From: Porphyromonas sp.
GTDB taxonomy: Bacteria; Bacteroidota; Bacteroidia; Bacteroidales; Porphyromonadaceae
Reading direction: 5' to 3'
Length of the DNA: 64,000 bases
Assembly (NCBI GenBank): GCA_022772085.1
Contig: JALFBN010000017.1
Span: 124,001-188,000 of the forward strand
The notes beneath the pieces were generated by a model. The model did no database searches and was not told the origin of the DNA. It saw only the letters and a list, made by a program, of their open reading frames with translations. This document shows positions 30,375 through 37,526 of the stretch, one piece after another. A program made the position numbers and the translations under genes. The stretch's first letter is position 1, and every line of letters starts with the position of its first letter.

Positions 30375-31565
30375 TTAGTCCTCGATAAGCTCCGTAATCT
30401 GACCTGCACCTACAGTACGACCACCTTCACGGATAGCGAAACGGAGACCTACGCTACATGCTACGGGAGCAATAAGCTTAACATCAATAGTTACGTTATC
30501 GCCAGGCATTACCATGTCGGTACCTTCGGGGAGATTGATTTCACCCGTAACGTCGAGCGTACGGATATAGAATTGAGGACGATAGTGACGCATGAATGGA
30601 GTGTGACGACCACCTTCTTCTTTCTTCAGGATATAAACCTCAGCCTTGAAGTGATCGTGAGGCTTAACTTGGCCCGGGTGAGCAAGCACCATACCACGCT
30701 TGATTTCATCCTTGTCCACACCACGAAGGAGAAGACCTACGTTATCACCAGCTTCACCTTGATCAAGCAACTTGCGGAACATTTCCACGCCCGTCACAAC
30801 CGTCTTCTTACCTTCTGCGCCAAGACCGATCATCTGAACTTCATCATTCACGTGAATAACACCCGTTTCGATACGACCCGTAGCAACAGTACCACGACCT
30901 GTGATAGAGAATACATCTTCCACCGGCATAAGGAATGGTTTATCAACATCACGAGGAGGCAGAGGGATCCATGTATCAACAGCCTCCATAAGCTCCATCA
31001 CCTTAGCAACCCAAGTAGCATCACCGTTAAGTGCGCCAAGAGCAGAACCGCGAATGATAGGAGTATTATCGCCATCGTATTCGTAGAAGCTGAGAAGCTC
31101 ACGCATATCCATTTCTACAAGTTCGAGCATTTCCTCATCTTCAACAAGGTCACACTTGTTCAAGAACACAACAATACGAGGAACGTTTACCTGACGTGCA
31201 AGAAGTACGTGCTCACGAGTTTGAGGCATAGGCCCATCGGTTGCAGCAACCACGATGATAGCACCATCCATTTGAGCGGCACCCGTTACCATGTTCTTAA
31301 CGTAATCGGCGTGACCCGGACAGTCTACGTGAGCATAGTGACGATTAGCCGTCTCGTACTCAACGTGTGAAGTATTGATCGTAATACCGCGTTCCTTTTC
31401 TTCAGGAGCGTTGTCAATTGAATCAAACGAGCGTGCTTCAGAAAGACCTGCATCAGCAAGCACCTTAGTGATTGCAGCCGTAAGAGTTGTTTTACCGTGG
31501 TCAACGTGACCAATCGTACCGATGTTTACATGCGGTTTTGTTCTGTTGAAATGTTCTTTTGCCAT
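30375..31565 (-). CDS. tuf: Elongation factor Tu
   Basis: A 396-residue translational GTPase delivering aminoacyl-tRNA to the ribosome. G motifs: GHVDHGKTT (P-loop), the RGITIN switch [18 protein letters not shown] and SALGAL. Domain 2 and 3 markers include [11 protein letters not shown] and the C-terminal [13 protein letters not shown]. It is probably cotranscribed with the upstream tRNA-Tyr and tRNA-Thr genes. Confidence 0.98.
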   Translation of the reverse strand: MAKEHFNRTKPHVNIGTIGHVDHGKTTLTAAITKVLADAGLSEARSFDSIDNAPEEKERGITINTSHVEYETANRHYAHVDCPGHADYVKNMVTGAAQMDGAIIVVAATDGPMPQTREHVLLARQVNVPRIVVFLNKCDLVEDEEMLELVEMDMRELLSFYEYDGDNTPIIRGSALGALNGDATWVAKVMELMEAVDTWIPLPPRDVDKPFLMPVEDVFSITGRGTVATGRIETGVIHVNDEVQMIGLGAEGKKTVVTGVEMFRKLLDQGEAGDNVGLLLRGVDKDEIKRGMVLAHPGQVKPHDHFKAEVYILKKEEGGRHTPFMRHYRPQFYIRTLDVTGEINLPEGTDMVMPGDNVTIDVKLIAPVACSVGLRFAIREGGRTVGAGQITELIED

Positions 31566-31645
31566 AGCAATCTATAATCTTATTGATTTTACATTGGAGG
31601 TTGCGCTTTTCTTTTGTAGCACAATCATTCTCTGACCTTCACAAG

Positions 31646-31717
<72 letters not shown>

Positions 31718-31746
31718 ATCTTATAATAGGTACATACGACACAAGG

Positions 31747-31829
31747 TGGGCAGTGATGGATTCGAACCACCGAAGGCGTAAGCCAGCTGAGTTACAGTCA
31801 GCCCCATTTGGCCACTCTGGTAACTGCCC
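31747..31829 (-). tRNA. tRNA-Tyr (GTA anticodon)
   Basis: An 83-nt class II tRNA on the minus strand: acceptor GGGCAGT/ACTGCCC, anticodon arm GCTGA-CTGTAAC-TCAGC (anticodon GTA), a long variable arm, and T loop TTCGAAT. It is the first gene after the promoter at 31941-31972. Confidence 0.95.
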
Positions 31830-31940
31830 CCTTCACGTACTAACGCCTGCCCCTAAAACTCTCACACTCCGGAGTAAAAGAGCAGTACGGATCCCCTTTG
31901 AGACCACCATATGTAAAGGAGGGCTTTCAAGAATCAGGTG

Positions 31941-31972
31941 CAAAGATATACACAAATCTAGAAACCACCAAA
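31941..31972 (-). promoter_or_regulatory. Promoter of the tRNA-Tyr/tRNA-Thr/tuf transcript
   Basis: TATCTTTG on the minus strand (31941-31948) with TTTG (31969-31972) exactly 20 nt upstream, a near-ideal Bacteroidota promoter about 110 nt before tRNA-Tyr. Confidence 0.8.
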
Positions 31973-32019
31973 CATTTGGAAAAGAAATCTATGACCCTCC
32001 CCTCGCACAGGAAGCCTCT

Positions 32020-32310
32020 TTAATGCTGCTCTTTCAGCTTATCTATTTGTCGTTTAAGAGCATCTACTACCAAATCAATAGCCTCTTCAAAGCTAGGAGC
32101 CTGCTTCTCTGCAAACAGATCAGGACCGGGCACCTCTAAACGAATCGAGGCTTCCTTATTTTTATCATCTTCACTCTTAGCGACCTTTAGGATAACTTCT
32201 GCCTTAACGACACCTCCATAAAGGCGATCCAAGCGATCAAGTTTTTTTTGCACAAATTCTTCCAATGCAGCCGAAGCTGTAAAATGAATAGACTGAATTC
32301 TCACTTCCAT
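32020..32310 (-). CDS. hpf: HPF portion of the fusion, possibly also translated separately
   Basis: The 96-residue segment starting at ATG 32308-32310 matches a short-form hibernation promoting factor, which binds the 30S subunit in stationary phase and promotes inactive ribosome forms. Visible: IHFTASAALEEFVQKKLDRL, KAEVILKVAK, SIRLEVPGPDLFAEK and SFEEAIDLVVDALKRQIDKL. The ATG is in frame with the recombinase, with no stop in between, so this region is either a fused domain or a second product from an internal start. AAAGAAGAAG lies shortly before the ATG. Confidence 0.7.
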   Translation of the reverse strand: MEVRIQSIHFTASAALEEFVQKKLDRLDRLYGGVVKAEVILKVAKSEDDKNKEASIRLEVPGPDLFAEKQAPSFEEAIDLVVDALKRQIDKLKEQH

Positions 32311-33222
32311 AATAGACTTCTTCTTTGATGCTCTAGGATGAGCGTTATACATCTGTTGCAACTCTGCCAACGAAGTGTGTGTATACAGCACCGTGGTGGA
32401 AACGCTCTTATGCCCCAAAAGTTCCTTGACAGCCATTAACTCCGCTCCGTTACTGAGCATTGTCGTAGCGAAAGTATGACGCAAAACATGAGGACCTCGA
32501 CGAGCCAAACCAGGTACCGATTGCAAACGTTCATGAACGATCCGATACACATCCTCTCCGCCGAGAGGTTGGTTACTCAAAGTAACGAAAAAAAATCGAG
32601 ATAAACCGATTTTTTCATGCTTTAAGGTAAGATACTGCGTGATTCGCCGAGAGAGGTCTTTCCCAAAAGGGACAATTCGTTCTTTACGCCCCTTTCCAAA
32701 CACCTTGAGTATATCCAGAGTCAAGTCCACGGAATCCTCTCGGAGACCTACCAACTCCCCCCGTCGCATTCCTGTTTGGTAGAGCATCTCCAACACAAGA
32801 TAATTACGTAACGAAAGAAAATCTGCCTCATCAATCTCCTCACGCCCCAGAAGATGCTCAATCTCCAGCTCCGAAAGCACTGCAGGAAGAGGCTTCTCGC
32901 CTCGAGGACTTCGAATCAAACGCGCAGGGCTATGCTCTAGTAACCCTATTTTGACGAGATAGAGATAGTAACTCTTGATCGAACTCACTTTACGATGCAC
33001 CGAACTACTCTTCATTCCTTTCTCCATCAGAGAGACCAAAAAGCCACGAATGAGATCTCGATCACCCTCCGATGGTACAAACCCCTCACCCAAAAGTTGC
33101 TCGACATAAGCAATATACTGCAAGAGATCCGTCCGATAAGCCACTAAAGTATAATCGGACTGATTGCGTTCATAGCGCAGGTAATCCAAAAAACGATCAA
33201 CACTCTGATGCAAAGCCTCCAT
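32020..33222 (-). CDS. Tyrosine recombinase fused in frame to ribosome hibernation factor HPF
   Basis: One uninterrupted 400-residue frame (start MEALHQSVD at 33222; the longest frame adds 11 residues). Residues 1 to about 300 are a XerC/XerD-type recombinase: SAM-like N-terminal domain (FLDYLRYERNQSDYT), catalytic Arg in TGMRRGEL, Lys in GKGRKERIVPF, HVLRHTFAT, LGHKSVSTT and the nucleophile Tyr in VLYTHT. The recombinase part ends in NAHPRA, where homologues normally stop. The frame continues through SKKKSI into MEVRIQSIHFTASAALEEF, a complete 96-residue HPF/RaiA domain (32020-32310). Both activities look intact. An internal start at the HPF ATG is possible. In related genomes I would expect two adjacent genes. 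Confidence 0.88.
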   Translation of the reverse strand: MEALHQSVDRFLDYLRYERNQSDYTLVAYRTDLLQYIAYVEQLLGEGFVPSEGDRDLIRGFLVSLMEKGMKSSSVHRKVSSIKSYYLYLVKIGLLEHSPARLIRSPRGEKPLPAVLSELEIEHLLGREEIDEADFLSLRNYLVLEMLYQTGMRRGELVGLREDSVDLTLDILKVFGKGRKERIVPFGKDLSRRITQYLTLKHEKIGLSRFFFVTLSNQPLGGEDVYRIVHERLQSVPGLARRGPHVLRHTFATTMLSNGAELMAVKELLGHKSVSTTVLYTHTSLAELQQMYNAHPRASKKKSIMEVRIQSIHFTASAALEEFVQKKLDRLDRLYGGVVKAEVILKVAKSEDDKNKEASIRLEVPGPDLFAEKQAPSFEEAIDLVVDALKRQIDKLKEQH

Positions 33223-33630
33223 CCCCTCTCTAAAAAAAAGAAGAAGAGGCATCACCCCTCAAACATAAGAAGCAACACCCCGATCTCCGTTATAAAAAAA
33301 AATATGACACGAAGGAGGAAAACGACCTCTGCAGCACCTCCACTCCTCTTGACGACAAGCCCAAACGACCTACCAATAAGAGTGAACACTACCCTCCTCT
33401 CTACGTATGCACAAAAAGCAAATTAAAACATTCCAAAGGGACACCCAATGCCGAACGAAAGGAAGATCCCCAAAAGCCAACAATCTAAAGTAAAAAGAGG
33501 ACGGTCGACACTCCTCCTAAAAGGAACGAACTTCTCCCCTCTCTAGCTACACCGCCTAAAAGCGAGGACTAAGACAACACGCACCCTTTGCAAAAGGAGA
33601 TATGGACAAAGGGTGCAAAGCAAACTATGC
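33223..33630. other. Gap between the recombinase fusion and rpsU
   Basis: About 400 nt without a convincing gene. Next to the recombinase start is GAGAGGGG immediately before ATG. At the other end is the rpsU hairpin (33581-33616). The middle is AC-rich and no TAnnTTTG promoter for the recombinase was found, so it may be read from the rpsU promoter. Confidence 0.5.
33581..33616 (-). terminator. Hairpin after rpsU
   Basis: GCACCCTTTG (33581-33590) and CAAAGGGTGC (33607-33616) form a perfect 10-bp stem with a 16-nt loop, 15 nt after the rpsU stop codon. The following minus-strand bases (TGTTGTCTT) are only moderately T-rich, so it may be a partial terminator or an RNA-stabilising hairpin. Confidence 0.6.
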
Positions 33631-33825
33631 TTATTGCTCTTCTGCTTGACGAAGCGACTGCACATAGATGGCTTTTTCCATCTTTTTGCGCTTCACTTCA
33701 GAGGGCTTAATGAACGCCTGACGTCTTCTCAATTCACGAACAGACCCAGTTTTATCAAACTTCTTCTTATAACGTTTTAGTGCACGTTCGATGTTATCAC
33801 CCTCTTTGATTGGAACTATAATCAT
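33631..33825 (-). CDS. rpsU: Ribosomal protein S21
   Basis: A 64-residue basic protein with the S21 pattern: MIIVPIKEGDNIERALKRYK, then KFDKTGSVRELRRRQAF and a Lys/Arg-rich helix (SEVKRKKMEKA). It helps mRNA binding at the 30S platform; in Bacteroidota it takes part in hiding the anti-Shine-Dalgarno sequence, in line with the lack of such sites in this window. Its location upstream of the xerC-hpf-tuf region is conserved in the phylum. Confidence 0.95.
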   Translation of the reverse strand: MIIVPIKEGDNIERALKRYKKKFDKTGSVRELRRRQAFIKPSEVKRKKMEKAIYVQSLRQAEEQ

Positions 33826-33929
33826 AGTCTACAATATTACTTTTATACTTCTTATTTTGTTGTCAATTATCAGTCGCATTCCCACGGACTCACCCCATAC
33901 GAAGAGAACCCTCGGTGAATATGCGGGTG

Positions 33930-33937
33930 CAAAGATA
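33930..33937 (-). promoter_or_regulatory. -7 element of the rpsU promoter
   Basis: TATCTTTG on the minus strand fits TAnnTTTG about 105 nt before rpsU. Possible -33 elements (TTTG at 33950, TTG at 33954) are closer than the ideal 20 nt. Confidence 0.5.
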
Positions 33938-34006
33938 GATATAAATCGCCAAACAACATGCATTTACATCTAAATTATTGTGTCAAAGCTTTTTTCAAAC
34001 ACCGTT

Positions 34007-35314
34007 TTATTGGAAAATATAGCGCAAAAGGAGCAACAGAGAGACCACTGCCAGCGTGGGAGTAATCTGCCGCCACTGACCACTCAGGAGTTTGACAAGA
34101 GTATAACAGATCATCCCCAAAGCCATACCCTCTGCGATGTTATAGGTCAAGACCATCGTAATCATCGTAACAAAGGCAGGCAGAGCCTCTGATACATCCT
34201 TGAGGTCAATCTTGGGAACGGCATCCAACATGAAGACTCCGACCATAACGAGAGCCCCCGTCGTGGCAGCACTTGGTACGATTAGGAAGAGTGGTGCAAA
34301 GAAAAGGGCCAGAACGAAAAGCATTGCCGTTGTAAACGAGGTCAGCCCCGTGCGCCCTCCCTCGGCAATACCCGAAGCACTTTCCACGAAAGTAGTTACC
34401 GTAGAGGTACCCAAAGCCGCTCCCACACTAGTAGCTAAGGCATCCGCCATCATAGCTTGTTTGACATTGCGCACATTGCCCTTCTCATCCATCATTTCTG
34501 TTTTCGCCGCAGCCCCAATGAGCGTACCCACCGTATTGAAAATATCCATGAATACGAGGGCGAAGATCGTCAGTGCCATATCCATGGAGAGAAGCGGTTT
34601 GAAGTCAAACTGCAAGAATGTCGGATCAAGCGATTTAGGCATGGAAACAGGGATAAATCCCTCGGGCAACTGCGTTACCCCCATAGGGATACCAATAACC
34701 GTACAAATCACAATGCCATAAAAAAGAGCTCCGCGCACCTTAAGGGCAATAAGCACACCACTGAGCACGATACCGATACAGGCCAAAATAGCCGTAGGCG
34801 TGAAGCTACCCAACGTAACAAAAGTTGCTTCGTTCGATACAATTATCCCTGCATTCTTCAATCCAATAAAGGCGATGAACATTCCAATCCCCGAAGAGAT
34901 CGCATAGCGCAAGTTATGAGGGATACACTTCACAATCTGCTCTCGGATATTGAATACCGTTAGGAAAATAAAAATAATTCCTTCCACAAAGACCGCTGCT
35001 AGGGCCGTCTCCCAACTATATCCCATCCCCTTTACGAGCGTGAAGGCAAAGAAGGCGTTAATCCCCATACTCGGAGCTTGAGCAAAGGGGAGCTTTGCCA
35101 AAAAGGCAATCAGAATAGTCCCAATAGCTGAGGCGAGTGCCGTTGCCGTAAACACAGCCCCTTGATCCATACCTGCTTGACTGAGAATATCCGGATTCAC
35201 CGCCAAGATATAGCTCATAGTCAAGAACGTTGTAAAGCCTGCCATCAACTCGGTACGTCTATTGTGCCGAGAAGCATCAAAACCCAATAACTTGTAAAAA
35301 TTCATCTGTTGCAC
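34007..35314 (-). CDS. NCS2-family purine permease (AzgA/PurP type)
   Basis: A 435-residue inner-membrane transporter of the AzgA-like branch of NCS2, which takes up hypoxanthine, guanine or adenine with protons. The first membrane segment holds GFTTFLTMSYILAVNPDILS, and the substrate-site motif is APSMGINAFFAF. Further family motifs are ISSGIGMFIAFIGLKNAGI, FVFMDIFNTVGTLIGAA and the TTFVESASGIAEGGRTGL loop. About 13-14 spans, normal length. It is monocistronic; a -7 element (TACTTTTG, 35340-35347) lies just upstream. Confidence 0.9.
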   Translation of the reverse strand: MQQMNFYKLLGFDASRHNRRTELMAGFTTFLTMSYILAVNPDILSQAGMDQGAVFTATALASAIGTILIAFLAKLPFAQAPSMGINAFFAFTLVKGMGYSWETALAAVFVEGIIFIFLTVFNIREQIVKCIPHNLRYAISSGIGMFIAFIGLKNAGIIVSNEATFVTLGSFTPTAILACIGIVLSGVLIALKVRGALFYGIVICTVIGIPMGVTQLPEGFIPVSMPKSLDPTFLQFDFKPLLSMDMALTIFALVFMDIFNTVGTLIGAAAKTEMMDEKGNVRNVKQAMMADALATSVGAALGTSTVTTFVESASGIAEGGRTGLTSFTTAMLFVLALFFAPLFLIVPSAATTGALVMVGVFMLDAVPKIDLKDVSEALPAFVTMITMVLTYNIAEGMALGMICYTLVKLLSGQWRQITPTLAVVSLLLLLRYIFQ

Positions 35315-35339
35315 TTTTTATTTATATGAAATATGGGCG

Positions 35340-35347
35340 CAAAAGTA
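35340..35347 (-). promoter_or_regulatory. -7 element of the purine permease promoter
   Basis: TACTTTTG on the minus strand fits TAnnTTTG about 26 nt before the permease start. No clear -33 element. Confidence 0.45.
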
Positions 35348-35389
35348 CAAAAAAAAGGCAGGAATGAATGTCATTAGCTCTTTTGGGGC

Positions 35390-36442
35390 TCAATCTTGCT
35401 TTACTGTAAAAAACATTAGACTTCTGACCTCTTTTTGAGGAGCATGGGACGATAGCAATATTCGAGGCATTGTTATTAATCTGTTTTCTTGCAATAAATC
35501 CATAAGATCCCATATCAGCTCGTGGTAGAAAATGACGGTAGAAAGTTCTTTGTTTTGTATGTCAGCTATTTTCATAAACGGTTCTATGTTGTCTTCAACC
35601 GTGGATACAAGCTTTTCTATGATGATGTCGCAAATAGTATTAAATCCATTTACTTCAGATTCATTAATTATTGGAATGGTAATTTTTCCGCTTTGGTCAA
35701 CCACCCCAAAACGATAAAGTTGCTCTATTAGGTTGGTATCTGTTACCTTTCCGTTCTTTATAAACTCGTTTTGAAAGTCAAGCATTATTTGTCTATTGGG
35801 ATGATGGGCGAGGCTGTCTGTCCAATTCAGTCTTAACGCTCCAAATCCATTTGTTCCGATTTTCTGATGCTGACGTGGCTCATACATTGCCCAAATAACT
35901 CCTGTCCAAGTAGCATAATTTCCCAACACCTGTTTATTCGGGGAGATCTTATTCCAAGCTTTTCCATCAAGCAGATAAGAAAACATAAGACTGAAAGCGT
36001 TCTCCTCGTGTCCGTTTCGAGATAGCTCTTCCAAGAAACGGTGATAATCATTTTCCATTTTGTGATAAAGCCTTTCAGCTATTTGTTTGGAAAAACTTCG
36101 TATGGAGTCGGTCTCTTTTTTGTCGAATATGGGCATCGTTGTAACCCATCTCTTTTCTCTATATTTCAAAAAGCCTCCGATATGAAGGAGCATAATTTGA
36201 CTTTGGCTGTAATTGACTCCCATTGATTGTAATTCGGGTAGCAAACGTTCTGTTTTAAGAGCGCAAAGAATTTCCCAATTATTATCTGCTTTCAAATAAT
36301 TGTAAGGATGATATGAGTCATAAGAGCAAAATGCGGTTATATCCCATTCTGATAAAGGGTTGATCGGATTCTGTGCTACTGTCAACTTTATCGAAACAAA
36401 AAGAGATAGTAGTAGGCATCCTATTTTAGTCTTGTATCTCAT
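35390..36442 (-). CDS. Exported protein of unknown function
   Basis: A 350-residue protein with a signal peptide (MRYKTKIGCLLLSLFVSIKL, cleavage near TVAQ). I do not recognise a family. It is mostly alpha-helical in appearance, with aromatic-rich stretches such as SYDSYHPYNYLKADNNWEIL and two C-terminal helices (ICDIIIEKLVSTVEDNIEPF; FYHELIWDLMDLLQENRL). The gene is visibly richer in A and T than its neighbours, which suggests recent acquisition. I chose the second ATG (36442), since it begins the signal peptide cleanly. It has its own -7 element (36531-36538) and no cotranscribed partner. Confidence 0.65.
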   Translation of the reverse strand: MRYKTKIGCLLLSLFVSIKLTVAQNPINPLSEWDITAFCSYDSYHPYNYLKADNNWEILCALKTERLLPELQSMGVNYSQSQIMLLHIGGFLKYREKRWVTTMPIFDKKETDSIRSFSKQIAERLYHKMENDYHRFLEELSRNGHEENAFSLMFSYLLDGKAWNKISPNKQVLGNYATWTGVIWAMYEPRQHQKIGTNGFGALRLNWTDSLAHHPNRQIMLDFQNEFIKNGKVTDTNLIEQLYRFGVVDQSGKITIPIINESEVNGFNTICDIIIEKLVSTVEDNIEPFMKIADIQNKELSTVIFYHELIWDLMDLLQENRLITMPRILLSSHAPQKEVRSLMFFTVKQD

Positions 36443-36720
36443 AGCTTTATCCAATTTAGTGTAAGTGTTATTATTTTGTCGATCATAACATGACCCAAGA
36501 ACAGTTTTATAAGCTCACTTTCATCACTCACAAAAGTACTGATTTACGGAGGAAAGTGAGCGTTATTTCGTGATTTTTCTAGTGGAGCGAGAATTTGTTT
36601 CCTACATCCTTCGTCCTCCTTTCCGTCCCTTATTGGCTTCGTGATGGACCGTCTATTTTGCAAAAACGCCACCAAAGCATCGGGAAAAGGAAAAACGGGA
36701 TCGGTGGTTTTGAATGAGCT

Positions 36721-36786
36721 AAAAAAACAGTCGACACTTTCTCGCAAAACAGTCGACTGTTTTTCAAAATTAGTCGACTGTTTTTT
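36721..36786. repeat. Three GTCGAC palindromes at 21-22-nt spacing
   Basis: GTCGAC occurs at 36730-36735, 36752-36757 and 36773-36778. The middle copy lies in a perfect 18-bp palindrome, AAAACAGTCGACTGTTTT (36746-36763). The first copy (AAACAGTCGACACTTT) and the third (TTAGTCGACTGTTTTTT) are partial matches. The even spacing, two helical turns, is typical of protein-binding sites in series. Confidence 0.75.
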
Positions 36787-36896
36787 CGGATTGTTGCATG
36801 ACGAAGGATAAGACTTCCATGGAATACGGCTCGTTCCAAATTTATCGGAAGCAGTATTGCCCCGGGACTGCAGTTTTATCCACTTAAGTAAATCGA

Positions 36897-36910
36897 TGTA
36901 TATGTATTCA
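36897..36910. promoter_or_regulatory. Candidate ARG box upstream of argR
   Basis: TGTATATGTATTCA agrees with the ArgR operator pattern TGAATwwwwATTCA at 12 of 14 positions and ends directly before the -33 region of the argR promoter, a position that would allow autoregulation. Confidence 0.4.
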
Positions 36911-36943
36911 TTCGCTTCATATTATACATTATTGTTATATTTG
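36911..36943 (+). promoter_or_regulatory. Promoter of argR
   Basis: TATATTTG (36936-36943) matches TAnnTTTG. TTCG (36911-36914), 21 nt upstream, is a weak -33 element. The argR ATG lies 62 nt downstream. Confidence 0.6.
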
Positions 36944-37004
36944 CGGAGAAGAAGCAAAACACAAAAAAGCTCCCCAAAAAGTAACGGATAATAAATTCAC
37001 GATT

Positions 37005-37484
37005 ATGGCAACAAAGAAAGAGATACGACAGGCCTTAATCTGTAGGCTTATTCGCAACAACGACATACCAAATCAAAAAACACTCCGAGAGCTTCTCTTC
37101 ATCAATGGCATAAATGCCACACAAGCAACCATATCCAGAGACATGTACGAACTCAATATCGCCAAAGACCGCTACTCCAAAGAGGATATTGGTTACTACC
37201 GCATGCCCACAGAGCAAGCGCACGCCACTCAAGAGGTTTTTCGGGTCATGGGCACGAAAGGCTTCCGATCCATTCATTACTCGGGCGCATTCGTTGTTTT
37301 GAAAACACGCTCGGGCTATGCACATAGTATCTGTGTGGATATTGACAGTATCGCCAACAATGCCATCATTGGCACGATAGCAGGAGACGATACCATCCTC
37401 GTAATCCCTGCCGACGGTGCAACCCGCAACGAAGTGGTAGAGGTACTCGCCCAAATTATTCCTGAACTGGCTCAACCGAATTAA
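37005..37484 (+). CDS. argR: Arginine repressor
   Basis: A 159-residue ArgR/AhrC-family regulator. The N-terminal winged helix shows LRELLFINGINATQATISRD with the recognition helix, and the C-terminal hexamerisation and arginine-binding domain ends in the signature GTIAGDDTILVIPADG. It represses arginine synthesis or activates catabolism when arginine is plentiful. No arginine genes lie in the window, so its targets are elsewhere. The alkaline phosphatase gene follows after 42 nt without a visible promoter and may be cotranscribed. Confidence 0.93.
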   Translation: MATKKEIRQALICRLIRNNDIPNQKTLRELLFINGINATQATISRDMYELNIAKDRYSKEDIGYYRMPTEQAHATQEVFRVMGTKGFRSIHYSGAFVVLKTRSGYAHSICVDIDSIANNAIIGTIAGDDTILVIPADGATRNEVVEVLAQIIPELAQPN

Positions 37485-37526
37485 CACCGGATAATAAATC
37501 CTACAAACAAAACTCCGAAGAAAAAC

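Larger units (their letters stand above)
36443..37004. other. Intergenic region between the secreted orphan and argR
   Basis: About 560 nt without a convincing gene. From left to right it holds the -7 element of the orphan gene (36531-36538, TACTTTTG on the minus strand), a stretch of about 190 nt with no signal I recognise, three GTCGAC palindromes (36721-36786), and the argR promoter with a candidate ARG box. Two short overlapping open frames on the minus strand (36544-36839) look spurious. Confidence 0.6.

Noticed and set aside
32020-33222. The recombinase as a mobile-element integrase
   Set aside because: It lies in the conserved rpsU-xerC-hpf-tRNA-tuf neighbourhood, with no att repeats or cargo genes; the adjacent tRNAs are intact and not duplicated.
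36544-36839. Two overlapping 67-69-codon frames on the minus strand upstream of argR
   Set aside because: They run through the GTCGAC palindromes, have low-complexity and cysteine/phenylalanine-rich translations, no start signals and no family features. More likely repeat DNA than genes.
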